Positions 50,601 to 63,640 are shown, counted from the stretch's first letter. The stretch is 64,000 nt of DNA from Epiperipatus broadwayi (GCA_028023455.1 JAQFVV010012575.1:2040517-2104516); one strand, 5' to 3'. Program-made: numbers and translations. The notes: generated by a model not told the origin, from the letters alone.

Positions 50601-51532
50601 AAATATAAAATTAAAAATTATGTTAAATAAGGTTGAAACCCAATTAAACAACTTCTTTTAAATAGACCCGGTTCAATATATGTATTAACAATGATTATAG
50701 ACATTTTAATTTTTTTAAAATTGATTTATTTTTGTTTATACTGACATGACCAATATGTCATGTTTATATATTAATTCTAATGATTTTAATGAGCATATAA
50801 ATAATTTGATAGCATATCAAATATGTAACGCTATGACTATAAACCCATTCATGAAATAAACATGTTTGAGTACATTACTAAGATAATTCATAAGGAAGAT
50901 TCCAAAAAATCATTTAATGACTTTACAAACAATATCCACTTTTTATTATTTCAACACTAATCTATTTTCCCAGATAAAAGATCTGACAAAATAGATCGTC
51001 ATTGATATAAAAAAAAAGGTGGGCATTGTGAAAAAGTTCATTTAAATAATTATTTGATAATCTTGGTTGTGAATTATCTTAGAAACATTATTGAGACTTA
51101 TTTATTTCATTAATGGATTTATATTATATACTTATATATGTTTATTTTAATCAAATATTATCATATTGATTGATTAATGGAGAAAACATATATCAAATCA
51201 AATAAAATGTATTAGTAAATTAAATTGAAAATTATACTTGCAAATAAAAGACAGTCATTGACATTGATTTCTGTGGCTTGAGTCCCATGAACATGTATAA
51301 ATCTTTTTTAAATTTTTCACAAACTGTTAACAAACAAGCAATACATCTTTGGCAGCATATGATAAGTTTTAGGTATAATCAAAGTACCTTCCTCTACTAT
51401 GAATATCTCATGTATCAGAATGTAAAAACATTGTGATCCACGGTCAGAAAAATTTGTCCACCTCTATCTTTATTCATTAAAATGATAAATTATTATAATG
51501 AATTGAGAAAATTCTTTTGAAAATAATATTTT

Positions 51533-51638
51533 TTTATATGTCACAGCATCTGCCGGGAGGCGAACCCACAACTGTCTGCAACCAACTACTTGCTTGCAAG
51601 GCGGCTGTGCTGACCTCTCCGCTAACAATGCTTGATGA
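51533..51638 (-). mobile_element. tRNA-Gly-derived SINE, subfamily 2, flanked by 13 bp direct repeats
   Basis: Target duplications AAAATAATATTTT at 51520-51532 and 51639-51651. On the minus strand: CATCAAGCATTGTTAGCGGA, GAGGTCAGCACAGCCGCC, anticodon loop CTTGCAA, the subfamily insertion (AAGTAGTTGGTTGCAGAC), B box GGGTTCGCCTCCC, trailer GCTGTGACATATAAAAAA. Shares its insertion with the 32.9 kb copy. Confidence 0.9.
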
Positions 51639-51849
51639 AAAATAATATTTTGTTTCTTACGTTAATACAATTAACAACAACAACAAATAAAATAGATAAA
51701 GGTTAGACATGTTAAAATTAAATCATAAATTCAAGTTTTACTAAAAAGTAGAATAATTAGGATCAAATAAGACAAATTAAATATTTTATTTTAACTACCT
51801 TCACAAATTATTAATATATAGTGAATGAATCTTTTATTGAAAATTATTT

Positions 51850-51965
51850 TTATTATTAGTCATTTGATTAGAGGAAATTTGAACACAGACTTCAAGCTTT
51901 CTTTAGCTGTATACTCTATCATATATAACCTTTATACATAACCACATCCATGTGAAAAAGATAAA
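51850..51965 (-). repeat. Single arm of the hairpin retroposon family (old copy)
   Basis: Complement contains GAAGTCTGTGTTCAAATTTC and TATGATAGAGTATACAGC, corresponding to the B-box-like and A-box-like ends of the family at 29.3 kb. Decayed. Confidence 0.45.
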
Positions 51966-51999
51966 TTGTGTCCAATCAAGAATATGATGTGAAAGTGTT

Positions 52000-53589
52000 G
52001 AAAGGATACCTTGTTTAATAAATTTCACTAAAAAAATTAATATTTACACACTGATTTAATATTTTTTATAATTATTAATAATACATTGACAGAATACATT
52101 CATTCAAAAAATAAAAATAATAAAAATCTCACTGTATCAAACCTTTATTGTTTTAAATAAAATGAATAGTGAAATATCAGACTTTCATTACAATTAATTA
52201 CCTTCAAAATAACATGTCTTTAGTAATATTCCCCTGTAGATATAGAAGAGTAATCTCATTCTCAGAAGAATACAGCAGTTGTAATTTTTTTTTGAAGTTT
52301 TTAAGTGTATCAATTTCAGAACGACGTAATCACATATGCTTGTTATTCATTTCAAATTCTTAGTTAAACTCTTCAAAGTTAAGCTTTGTGTAAGAATAGA
52401 AGAATGTTTAACAGTTCTTTTTGTGCCATTATCAAAGTGATAACTTTTATTTTACAGCTTATAAAGAATATTTTCAAAATGCTATTAAATGTTGTGCAAC
52501 TTTAGAAAACATTTTAATACATGTGATACCATACCACAACAAACTCTGAATGGATACTAAAGCAAAAAACCCATGTACTTTCAATGTAAGCTGAAGAAAT
52601 GTTATTAATAAACATGATCACATATGATATTCTGAGATGAAAAAATAGCTGCTTCCATATCATAGTATTTATTAATGACTTTTAATTTGTCCTTTATGAT
52701 TATTTTTTGGGGGATAAATGAAGTTGTGTATATTGATACAGTACATATTATCACTTCACTGTAATGTTAATTTATTTATTATTAATAGTATTTGATATAG
52801 GTGTTCTATACATGCATATCAAATCTCCTCATGTGGGTTTGAAGGAATTATTCAAAGATATGATTTACAATTGGAAAAATGACTCAATCCATAGTATGTT
52901 ATCTTACGCTTTAGCTTGATAGTAACCTAGGTAATTATACATACCTTGTTTGACATAATATTTTTCCTACATTCACACACTTTATGCCTATATACAAAGA
53001 GTGCTAAAATACATATGGTTTGTCTTGTATAAAGTCATCCTAATCGCATCAATTATTCAATAAATTAAATTATTGGATAGACCTACATTTCAACTGTCAT
53101 GCAGTCTTCTTCAGAGCTATCACATAATGAACAAAATAAAATACATAACTATATAAATAATACCATAAAAATGTAAACAATAAGAAACTAAAAACAACAT
53201 AAAATATATAAATAAACTAATAAAACTGAAATAAATAATCAAACCCAAATAAAATAATCTAGTTAATATAAAACAAAATATACAATACAAATAAAAAAAA
53301 AAGAATTATACATGTGTGTTTCTAACTGTATACATCTTTATTCAAGAACAATTATTAATCTAAGTATATTATTTATTCTTCTTATTATTAACAATCTCTT
53401 AATTATTTCTATTCTTTATAAACTTAAACTTTAAATATTATACTTCTTGTAAATTTTATATTAAATATATCTTACTTATATACACTTTTATTAAATATTG
53501 ATATTTGTATTGACTGCAAGTGATGATGATTTTTACCATCACCCAGTTCAAACCCTTTCCTTCCATTTCCTATCACCCTCCATCCTGTT

Positions 53590-53593
<4 letters not shown>
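52000..53593. other. AT-rich stretch; one Penelope-type motif
   Basis: No gene. On the minus strand 53117-53080 reads CTGAAGAAGACTGCATGACA, then GTTGAAATGTAGGTC: a CTGANGA...GAAA arrangement with a short ACTG/CAGT stem, of the kind seen in the terminal repeats of Penelope-like elements. It is too short to call as an element. Confidence 0.35.

Positions 53594-53642
<49 letters not shown>
53594..53642. repeat. (AT)n microsatellite, about 24 units
   Basis: Pure dinucleotide array. TGTTACA and TGTAACC flank it, extending the self-complementarity by a few bases. Confidence 0.95.
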
Positions 53643-53645
<3 letters not shown>

Positions 53646-54481
53646 AACCTTCTGGATAGGCCCAAGAAATATTGATTGTAATTATATAGCATTGTATCAG
53701 TAGCTGCTGATTGCATCTTACTATAAAAAAAAATGAAATAACCTGAAATTTTAAATTTTTTTCATTAATAACCTAAAATTATGTTTAAAAGCACTTACAG
53801 GTATAATTTGAAGGTTTTGAGATATTTAATATTTATCTTTAGTGAGTAATTAATGTTAAAAGGGGGTTGTCAGTTTACTTTGAGTTGATCCAAGTTTGTT
53901 TTATTTGTCTGCAGAACAGTATGAATATTTGTTTAGATAATTCTCTGGTTTATTTGCTTATAATATTTTAATCCATAGTGTAAATAGTGCAATATGTTTG
54001 ATTCATCATCATAGAAACTTATCTTTTAGTCAGATCAGTTTAGTACCTGTGGTACAGCATTTAGGGGTTTTCATGTATGCTTGTGCCATCTTTCAGCTTC
54101 ATTTTCCATTTATGTACTTCATTGTATTATCAAATATCATATCTCATAGCAAAATATTTGATTTCATAACCAATAGTTTGGATAACCAGCTTAGTTACAT
54201 TTAATGAATTAATAGATCACTGGACTAGTGGATTATCAAACAACAAATACACTGATAAATATTTTATTTGCTAAAATAATTATCATTAGTTTTTATCTTG
54301 TTACTTTGGAAGAAAATACAGAATATTTTATTCTTGGTTCAATTTAATTTTTTTTTTTAAAAGACAAAATGATTTTTTCTTTCTTTCTTTTTCAAGAAAA
54401 AGATTCTTGCATATTCTGTAACTAATCAAGCCAGTGCAATGGGAGGAGCAATTTTTTTCCAGAGTTGAACTTTTGAGTAAC

Positions 54482-54642
54482 CTTGGATTGATGGGAGAAC
54501 AGATGCTTGGGTAATAATCTGGTATAAAAGGGGGATCCTTTTACAAAAGGCATTGCTTTTCTGATTTCAACAATTCTTTCTCCGGAAAAAGTTTTTATTA
54601 GCACAATTTCATTTCTACAAGTTAGTTCTTCCAAGGTCCAAG
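54482..54642 (-). CDS. Candidate internal exon, about 53 codons, product unknown
   Basis: Open on the minus strand for 161 bp between an acceptor-like TTACTTTCAAG and a donor GTTACT preceded by AAG. It reads WTLEELTCRNEIVLIKTF, then SGERIVEIRKAMPFVKGSPF, YTRLLPKHLFSHQSK. Charged/hydrophobic mix and higher GC than the flanks argue for real coding sequence. If the donor is not used, the frame runs on to a stop at 54422. It ends in phase 0, which fits the phase-0 start of the minus-strand candidate at 28878-28958, though 25 kb apart. The product is not recognised. Confidence 0.35.
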
Positions 54643-54800
54643 CTTGAAAGTAAAACTTCTATTAATTTTCTGGATGAAAACAGCTCAGAAAATCTGGGGG
54701 AAATAAGGAAGTAATATGCAGATGTAGATGATGGTAAAAATAAGGTATATCTTTCTTGCTTCTAACTGACTAGTTTAAATTCTAAAATCATCATTTGAGA

Positions 54801-55003
54801 TGTGTATGTGTGCCTATATTATAAATTTATTTAACTTTAATTTCTAATATTAAAGAAATAATGGAAATGCGTGTTTATATTTCAAATCTATTTTGCCTAA
54901 ATTTTATTTCTAATATTAAAGAAGTAATTGAAATGTATGTCTACATTATTATAAGTTTGATTTACTTAGATTTAATCTTTAACACTAAGGAAATTATTGA
55001 AAT
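54801..55003. repeat. Tandem repeat, three units of about 66-69 bp
   Basis: Units end at about 54868, 54934 and 55003, each finishing AAGAAATAATGGAAAT-like (TAATATTAAAGAAGTAATTG; AACACTAAGGAAATTATTG) and starting GYGTNTGT. Units are diverged at many positions, so this is an old minisatellite. The long open frame through it reflects the repeat. Confidence 0.7.
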
Positions 55004-55626
55004 GTGTGGATTTTATTGCTATTATTCTGAAAAATTTATGTTGAACTTTTCCATTAAACACTTCAGAGACTCTTGGTTGATAATTTTTGCTAGCTATAAA
55101 GGAATGAAGTTTAAACAGAAGGATGTGTATGGATAATTTATTATAACCTGCTTTATTATTTTTGACAAAAATATATACCTAACCATTTGTATCTGGAAAT
55201 AAGAAACAAATGTGTGACATATGATTTAATGAACTGTTAACTTATCTCTAAATATGCTGATAAATGAACGAGTAGAAGGGCATGAAATTGAATGTGAATT
55301 TTTTTTATTTTATTGTTCTCTTCATTTGCATTTGATTTTATTATTAAAGTATATTATTAATAAACTTACTGTGAATTTAAATGGATTCGATGAACTAAAT
55401 AGTATTTGCCTTGGGAATAACTTTTAAAAAAAATTAAAATGAATGCTTAAACAAGTCTAATGAATTAAATAATAAATTATTGCTCTGCTTGTGCTGTAAT
55501 AAATTTTTTTTTTTGCCATAATGGAAATTTCCATATTTGATATTGCCAGCGGTTTCATTAGCTATTGCTAAAGACTTTGAAGTGCTGTTTAATTAGACCC
55601 AATTAATATCATTTATCTCCCTGCAG

Positions 55627-55740
55627 GAACTTGTCATGTGTTTATCCATATTTATGATTATACAAATGATCATCATCATTTAGTACCTGACCAAGATGTG
55701 TCATTTAAGACTATAAATGAAGTTTTTGTTCCAGCTAAAA
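55627..55740 (+). CDS. Candidate internal exon, about 37 codons, product unknown
   Basis: Strong acceptor (ATTTATCTCCCTGCAG) and donor GTAAAC border 114 bp open in one frame: TCHVFIHIYDYTNDHHHLVP, DQDVSFKTINEVFVPAK. Sequence is mixed-composition and unlike the repeats nearby. It starts with two bases of a split codon and ends with one, compatible with candidates at 40926-41055 (ends with one base) and 61976-62016 (starts with two). The ATT microsatellite and young LINE start 20 bp downstream of the donor, inside the presumed intron. Family unknown. This is the best exon candidate in the window. Confidence 0.5.
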
Positions 55741-55760
55741 GTAAACAAAAAGCTTTAATG

Positions 55761-55802
<42 letters not shown>
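55761..55802. repeat. (ATT)n microsatellite at the 5' junction of the LINE
   Basis: About 14 pure units ending exactly where LINE coding sequence becomes readable. With the ATT array at the LINE's 3' end it appears to be the left half of an array split by the insertion. Confidence 0.9.
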
Positions 55803-55807
55803 TTCCT

Positions 55808-56368
55808 TTATTTCATTTTGATATAATTATTTTAACGGAAACTTGGATTTCTTTACAAGAACAAAATTTATATAGTTTGAATGGCTATACGAGTATACTT
55901 TCTCCTCGTATGCATTTACGATCTGGTGGTGTTATGGTTTTTATAAAAACCGGTTTAGACTTTTCTTTCAATATTCCAACATTTAATACTGCAGAATGTA
56001 TTTTATTAACTTTGAAACTCCCTAAATGTGTGCTTTCTATTTTGGCTATATATAGATCATGTACAAGTAAAGTTTTGGATTTTGTTACTGAACTTGATTC
56101 TTTGTTATTAGATTTGGGTTCAGAATCTGCTGTTTTAATGGGTGATCTAAATATTGATTTGTTAAATAATGCTTGTAAGACTACTATAGATTATTTAAAT
56201 TTACTTTATAGCTATGGATTTAGTCAAACGCTTTTTTCACCTACGCGTATTACTCCTATATCTCAATCTCTTTTAGATCATATTTTTGTTAGATTAAGCC
56301 GCAGTTTATTTTCTGATTAGTCTCTTTCTAAATTATTTCTTACAGATCATTTTGCTACTGAATTAAAA
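55808..56368 (+). pseudogene. LINE AP-endonuclease domain, 5'-truncated, one in-frame stop
   Basis: Reads in a single frame: FHFDIIILTETWISLQEQNL with catalytic Glu in TETW, then LRSGGVMVFIKTGL, ILAIYRSCTSKV (the YR/Y.PP.. position), AVLMGDLNIDLLNN with the GDLN block, and SLLDHIFV with the LDHI block. After the TAG stop at 56318 the frame continues SLSKLFLTDHFATELK, the final D-H catalytic motif. All usual catalytic blocks except the N-terminal Asn motif are present, so a single substitution is the only visible lesion within the remaining domain. Function in the family: first-strand nick at the target. Confidence 0.85.
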
Positions 56369-56371
56369 ATA

Positions 56372-57834
56372 TTGAATTGTATGGATAATATTTATGTTTG
56401 TGCATATGTTGAGAAATTATCTTTTTCTAAATTGAATTATTTATTATCTGTTCAGAATTGGGATGAGATTTTTATGATAGATAATGTAAATGATGCATTT
56501 TTGGGGTTCCAAGCTATTTGTTTAGATTTAATTGCTAAAGCAAAGTTTCATTTAAAATTGACAAGTAAGAATAGAAGAAGATCTCTTTGGGTGACAGATG
56601 CGCTGGTATGTAAAATTAATCAGAGAAATGTGTTAAAATCTTTGGATGGCTCATCAGATGTTTTAAAAAACTTAATGTTGAAATTAAGTCTGATATTAGA
56701 AAGTTGAAGTTTAGATATTATCAAGAATTTCTTAATGATAAAAATGTTTCTTTGAAATGGAGAACAATAAATTCTTTGATTAAAAAATCTTCTCCTGATC
56801 GTATTAAATGTATTAAATATAATGAAAGTTTAATTGAGTTACAGAATAATGAAAAATATTTAGCTGATCGGTTTAATGAGTATTTTGTAAATTTATCGAT
56901 GCGTGATGTGCCTGAGCAGATTTTGTCTTCTTATTCAAGTTTGAATTCTTTTTTATATTCTGATGTTTCTGAATCTCAGTTGTCTGTAGCAATTGATAGT
57001 TTAAAAAATGTCACTTCTTTTGGACTAGATGGTATAACACCTAAGATGCTTAAAGAAAATAAGGTTGCATTTTTGCCTATTTTAGTTCATTTATTTAATT
57101 TATCTTTGCAGTCTGGATCATTTCCAGAATGTCTGAAAGTTAATGTTATTACTCCTGTTTATAAAAAGGGTGATTCTACTCTTATGGTCAATTATAGGCC
57201 AATTGCTATTATTTCTGTTTTTTCTAAATTATTGGAAATGATTGTTAGGGATCAAATGTTGTCATTTCTGTTTAAAAATAAAATTTTATCTGACTATCAA
57301 TATGGTTTTCTTCCTGGCAGAAGTACATTAGATGCTTTAAAACATCATGTTCAGTATTTAACATCTTCATTGGATCAGGAACTTAAAACATTGGCTATTT
57401 ATCTTGATTTATCTAAAGCATTTGATTCTGTTAATCATAATATTTTGATTAAGCGTTGCTACTTGTATGGTTTTCGTGGATCTATTGGAAGTTGGTTGGA
57501 GAGTTATTTAAATGATAGGAAACAGTTTACTAATATTTATGGTACTATCAGTGATGTTGTCTTGATTAATTCTGGAGTTCCACAAGGTTCAGTACTTGGT
57601 CCTCTATTGTTTTTAATTTATATTAATGATTTATTTTCATTGAAGTTACATTCTAAGATTTTTGGTTTTGCTGATGATATTGCTTTATCTTGCAATGCTG
57701 TTTCTTATAATCTTCTTGAAAAATTAGTGAATGAGGATTTGGACTCAATTGGTAAATGGTTGGCATATAATTCATTGTTGGTCAATTTAGATAAAACAAA
57801 AGCTATTCTTTTTTCTTACAAGCGTACTTTTTTT
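56372..57834 (+). pseudogene. LINE reverse transcriptase, frameshifted at both ends
   Basis: The linker (56372-56664) shares the endonuclease frame; an A6 tract then shifts to the RT frame, open to 57912. RT blocks by residue of the 402-codon frame starting 56704: NYRPIAIISVFSKLLE (about 160-175), YQYGFLPGRSTLDAL, LDLSKAFDSVNH with catalytic Asp (about 234-245), NSGVPQGSVLGPLLF (about 288-302), FGFADDIALS with FADD (about 320-328), then SLLVNLDKTKAILFS. All three catalytic Asp are intact. Translation after about 57828 is out of frame until the next piece. Role: target-primed cDNA synthesis. Confidence 0.92.
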
Positions 57835-58505
57835 CTCTTAAGATTAAAATTTGCTGTAAGTATATTTTGCATTATAATAGTATATGTACTTGTGAGAATA
57901 TTCCTTTGGTAGATAATTATTGTTATTTGGGAATATATATTGACTCCAGATTGTCCTGGACAAATCACATTACCTATCTTTGTCAACGGTTACGTAATTT
58001 AAACTATATGTTTTATTATTTAGTTAAATTTCTTCCTAGGTCTGCTCTCATTTTTATTTACATTGCCTGTTATCAGAGTATTTTATCTTACAATATCATT
58101 ATTTGGGGTAATGCTTCTCCACATATTTTATCTTCTTTGCGTGTTTTGCAAAATTATACTTTGCGCATTATTTTTGGTAGATCTCGTTCCTCTTCTGTTC
58201 GAGATATTTATATTGCATTTGGTTTATTTGATGTAAATCACTTATATCAATATAGAGTTATTTTTGATATTTTTTGTGCTAAACCTTTTCTGAATTCTAG
58301 AGTTTATGTTCTAAATACTCGTCTTTCTAATAAATTTCAATTACCTTTACCAAAATTTTTTAAGGAATCTAGTAGAAGACAATATGTTTATTCTGGGTCA
58401 AAGTTGTTTAATAAATTTGTATATGAATGTTCAATTGATCTGAATAATATTTCTTATATATCATTCAAAAAATATTTGTGTCAATGGTTGTGTAGTATGT
58501 ATTAA
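57835..58505 (+). pseudogene. LINE C-terminal (thumb and tail) region in shifted frame
   Basis: Continues the RT after the T7 slip: CTCENIPLVDNYCYLGIYID, SRLSWTNHITYLCQRL, then YQSILSYNIIIWGNA and LQNYTLRIIFG, which are the 'YLG..D..LSW..HI' and 'Y....WG' blocks that follow the RT core in Jockey/CR1-type LINEs. Ends at a TAA (58503-58505). No CCHC motif is present, unlike the minus-strand LINE at 8 kb. Confidence 0.88.
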
Positions 58506-58705
58506 TTTTGGCATTTATTTTATTTATTTAATTAATTTTATTTATTTCCTAAACTGTTCTTTTGAGTTTTTGATTGTATTTTTATTTAATTTATTTTTAC
58601 ATGTAAATTCCACACACAAGATTTTTCTTGTTTGGAGTTTTTAAATATTTGTGATGTACTTTGTTTTATTTCATAGAATAAATTGAATTGAAAAAATTGA
58701 ATTGA

Positions 58706-59532
<827 letters not shown>

Positions 59533-59564
59533 TTCTTCTCTCTTCAAGAACATCTCGCAAAAGT

Positions 59565-61975
59565 ATAATATGGAGAGATATTATACTGGGTAATTAGTAT
59601 TATTTTAATATGGTTTTTATTATGTACTTATATTTTTATATGTGTGGGAATAGAAATATCTGCTTGCTATGTTGGAGTTGACAGTTTGTTTTTGGAAAAA
59701 GGTCATTACATAAATTTATTGTTTATCTTTGTGTTTTTAAGAAGTTATAAAGTTTATTTCTTAATAATTATTTACTCTAAATTTAAAGATTTGTCATTTA
59801 TCCCAAATGAGACATTTGTTTCAATTTATGGACTAATGTTAAATACACTAAAGAGTTATTTTTTCTTGCTTATTTAATAATAATTATTATATTTCCAAAT
59901 TAAAATATTATACTTGTCAGAAATGAGAGAGAGTTATTCATTATTTCTTTTATAACTAAGTAATTAATGTTGTTACAGTATTTCTTATCAAATGTGATTT
60001 GAAAGTGTTTAGGCATTATTATGCTTATATAGCTGTCTGTTATTTAATCCAGTTATATAATGTTTGAATTAAAAGTAGAAATAATTTATTTTCCATTGGT
60101 TTCGAATGATGAAATGTGCCAAGAAGAAGGGGAAAGGTTAAGGATTTGTTTAATAGTGAATTTATTATTGTTTTTTTATGCTTAGATTGAATTTTTTAGA
60201 AGGAATTGTTTATGTTATATATATTGTATTATCAGGGAATGAGAAAACTCTCTCTTAATTTATTTGAATATTTGTCATGAGTGGATTATGTATTGCATTG
60301 TCGGGTATTGAGAGAGCTCTCTCTTAGCTTGTTGAAATATTTGTCAGGAATGGATTATATCCTCCAGATTAAGTAGTTGTATTTTATGAATTATAGTATG
60401 TGAAGCCAAGTAGTATATTTTCCTTGTTTGTTGGTGATGAGACAATGTCCACACCAGCATTTAAGCCTCAGAAATTAGGCTTGGAGTCACTGTGTATTGT
60501 TATTTAAGCGATTAGAGTTAAGAAAGTCTTTTTATCTCTCATGTATTTGTGTGGCATGTGTTTCCATCTTTTATTCATAGCCAAGTGTAAGATAGGTTGC
60601 TGATAAGAAAATAAAATAAAGGTAGAATTGATTTTTCTCACCAAACAGCTGAAGTAGAATTGGTGTTAAAGCTTGATTGGCCATTGTCATCATCCGTATT
60701 ATGACACTTATCCCAATTCCATAAGTAAACCAATTGGATTTAGTTATATTAATTATTTTATAACAGGTATCATAATTCAGATGCATGCATAAAATATTAT
60801 TAATTTGGAAGGTATGGAGAAAATCCATCATTAATGTGTAAAATTTAATCATTGTTTCCAAATCATATCATATTAATTATTTAGGTTTTATACCATCAAT
60901 TCTCATAATATTTCACCCTCATTTGAATGAGCAAGCAAAAGAAAAAAAGTGTAGCTATTTAATAGAATTATTCATTTGGTTTGTGAAGGATAGCTTGACC
61001 TTTTACTCTCAGATTTAAACTCCTCTCATATTATTTTGATGTGCATTTGAAGTAAATGTCAAGAACTTTAGTTTCACATTTTATAATTTTAGTGCCAGCA
61101 TTTAATAGAGTTTTATTTCTCATGAGCATATTAGAATTGACTGATAGCTTGAATATATTTTATAAGCAAAATACCAAGAAGTTAAGTTTCATGTTTATTA
61201 TTTTAGTGCTAGCATTATGATGTTTGTCATCATAGGCTTATCAGAATGCATTGATAGCTGGCATATGTTGAAATAAAATACAGAACATTTATTTAATGTA
61301 TTTATTTTCATGCAGACCATTTAACCATTGATGTTGGAATTATTCTGAAATAGGTATATGCGTAAATTAGAAAATCAAATGTTTATTTAATTATCTTGTA
61401 ATAAATTTCTTATTTATTTAAAAGCTTTGTCCAGAATTCTTCTTTAACATGCATTCATGGTCTATATTTCCACACATGCAGACACACTTACATATCCAAT
61501 ATGATATGATTGCACTATTCCATAATTTAATGATGAACATGTCCAGATCTGATGATGTTGCTTTTCTTGATCCAAACACGATATGAAATGTTTGCTTATT
61601 TAATGATTTTCTGAAATTTTTATTACTCAGTTATTATTTAGATGAGAATTGAAATCAAAATGCACCCTCTTTCTTTCATTATCTAACTATTACCATTTTT
61701 ATTAGGATAATTCTTCATTTATGTCATTATTTTTATGATAGTAATTAGTAGTTGTTGGAAAGTATAGATTTAAAATTAAGCCATGCAATAAATTAATTCC
61801 CTAGATATTCCCTTATTACTTAGATTAGACATCAATTCAGTTACTTAGTTTAAATTACTGTACAGTTAAAAGTTAAGTAATGTTATATTTTATTTTGTAT
61901 TTAACTCTAACTTAACACACAGTATAGTTAATCAGCATTATATCTTTATTTTATTAATTCAATTTTATCTCTCAG
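59565..61975. other. AT-rich stretch without a recognisable gene
   Basis: No gene called. A 77-codon (59644-59877, +) and a 96-codon (60861-60571, -) frame have no motif. Two direct near-copies of a segment (GAGARARCTCTCTCTTA...TATTTGTCAKGA) lie at about 60240 and 60308. At 61549-61580 CTGATGATG...GATCCAAACACG resembles the Penelope-type terminal motif noted at 53.1 kb. Confidence 0.45.
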
Positions 61976-62016
61976 TAGAGGTTGTTCAATGCATGTGGAC
62001 AATGGAAGGAGATGAG
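61976..62016 (+). CDS. Candidate micro-exon, about 13 codons
   Basis: A pyrimidine-rich acceptor (TTTTATCTCTCAG) and a donor GTATAG after GATGAG border 41 bp reading EVVQCMWTMEGDE. It starts with two bases of a split codon, matching the one-base overhang of the candidate at 55627-55740. Too short to judge on its own; listed because of the phase agreement. Confidence 0.25.
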
Positions 62017-63024
62017 GTATAGACTGTAACTTATCAATTTAAATAGAACTTTACCAATTCCAATTATTTATTTATTTTAAAACTTAATAGATGTTTTATT
62101 TCTATTAATCATAATGTTTCCTCCCATATTTAATATACATTTTACACCCTATAGATCTCTGTAACCCCCAACTGAGCTAAGCTAAGGTAGGATAGCATTT
62201 TAAGAGTCTCATTACTGATTTTAAAGTTAGATCACATTAGTAGTTTATTCTATGATCAATAGAACTGGCGCCCCCGGGTATTTGTGGATAGGAAAGGTAG
62301 GAATGGTGTTGGGGAGGGTTACAATATATATATGCAACATAAAACTATTAGCATGTTATATATTTTCTTTAAGACTATCTTTGCAACATGTCTATATAAT
62401 ATTATACATAAAAACAGGATTAATTTTTTTTAAAAAAGTGCTTGTAATGTTAATTAAATTGATGCCGTTTGCCGGATTATAATTAAAATGTTTGTGTTAG
62501 AAAGAGCATAATTAATAAGTTTTGTAAATGTTTACAGTTTTTTTGAAGTCTGAATTCATTAATTTTCAATAATAACCTCATGCTAGGAAAAAAAATACGT
62601 TTTTACCTTTAATTAATTATTTTATTCACTGTTATTTATTTTATACCTTTTCATTAGAAATGCACTATTTACCATTGATGAATAAAATTAGCTTTTAAAA
62701 AAAAAAAAAAAGGGTTGCTTATTTATTAGTAAAAATCCAGTGACAAATTATCTTTTTTTTTTTTGTTTCAACATGTTTTGAAAATTTAAGAAATGAAAAC
62801 CACTAGAAAATCTTACCCAGTCTGGTTTCAGTCCGATTAAATAAATGTCACGAAATTGAGTAACTGCGTGAAAACCTGGAAAAGACTGATAATTTAAAAA
62901 CTGCGTTGCTCCAGTGGATTAAAAGTAAAGAATAGTTTGAAAACATAAAATACTCTGCTAATATAATCGTCGTTAAAATGATTGATATTAAAAAGCAATA
63001 AAAGTATATATGTACACACACATT
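62017..63024. other. AT-rich stretch without a recognisable gene
   Basis: No gene or RNA. 62790-62930 is slightly GC-richer but without an open frame that I can support. Confidence 0.45.
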
Positions 63025-63640
63025 CATATACCACTATCATTCTTTTCAACTACTATCGATCAACTGCGGGATGAAGATCTCTCCAAGATTAATCCAGTTT
63101 GTCTAATTCATAGACTTTCCTCATTACACCTCTAACATCTTTATATCATCTATCTATCTCACACGCGATCGCTTTCTATATCTTTGGAAATCTCTTGGAA
63201 TCCAATTTAAAACTTTGACAATGTACCTATAATCATTTATCTAACAATTTGTTTATCCCAGTTGCATTTCAGTCTTAATTCCTTTCATAATATCAATAAT
63301 ACTTGTTTGTTATCTTATCCAAGTATTTTACTATGATTTCCAGCCTGTTACTCCAGACACACAACTCTTCATACTTTGTTAAATAACCCAAAGTCACTGT
63401 ATTGCTTTTCTGTTAAGTGTCCAGCATTCAAATCCATATGTAAGATCTGATAAGACATATGTATTTAAAAATACCCTTTTCAATCTTAAAAACTTATTTT
63501 CTAAAATGAAGTTATTTCCACCAAAACCATTATCCAAACGTAATTCTGTGATTAATTTGATACATTATATTTTCATCTACAAAAATGATCTGACCAAAAT
63601 ATTTGTAATTATTAACTTCTGATTGGCTGTCTGAGAGACA
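63025..63640 (-). pseudogene. RTE-clade LINE: decayed C-terminal RT fragment (second copy)
   Basis: Reading the minus strand through shifting frames: EVNNYKYFGQII, DENI..INHRITFG, RLKRVFLNTYVLSDLTYGFE followed by CWTLNRKAIQ, and RNWDKQIV-like NWDKQIVR, then WIPRDFQRYRKRS. These follow the same order as the fragment at 27.7-28.3 kb (EEVNNYKCLGQII ... LKWSWDKDIV ... IPRGCKRSRK), so both derive from one RTE family, probably from different insertions. Many stops; catalytic core absent. The 3' end lies near 63025, by a CA/TA-rich run. Confidence 0.75.

Larger units (their letters stand above)
55803..58705 (+). mobile_element. Young, 5'-truncated Jockey/CR1-superfamily LINE inside an ATT array
   Basis: One continuous LINE with endonuclease (55808-56365), linker and RT (56372-57830) and C-terminal region (57835-58505), a 3' UTR of about 180 bp with AATAAA at 58677 and a short TTGAA/ATTGA-type 3' tail (58680-58705). 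Only three lesions break it: a TAG at 56318-56320, a frameshift in A6 at about 56665-56670 and one in T7 at 57828-57834. The start of the endonuclease (first roughly 40 residues) and any ORF1 are missing. Very AT-rich codon use. ATT repeats flank both sides, so target duplications cannot be seen. Clade (L2/CR1/Jockey side) is inferred from RT motifs and the repeat tail. Confidence 0.9.

Noticed and set aside
60571-60861. 96-codon frame (-) with hydrophobic segments
   Set aside because: No motif, no splice borders of quality and AT-biased codons like the flanks.
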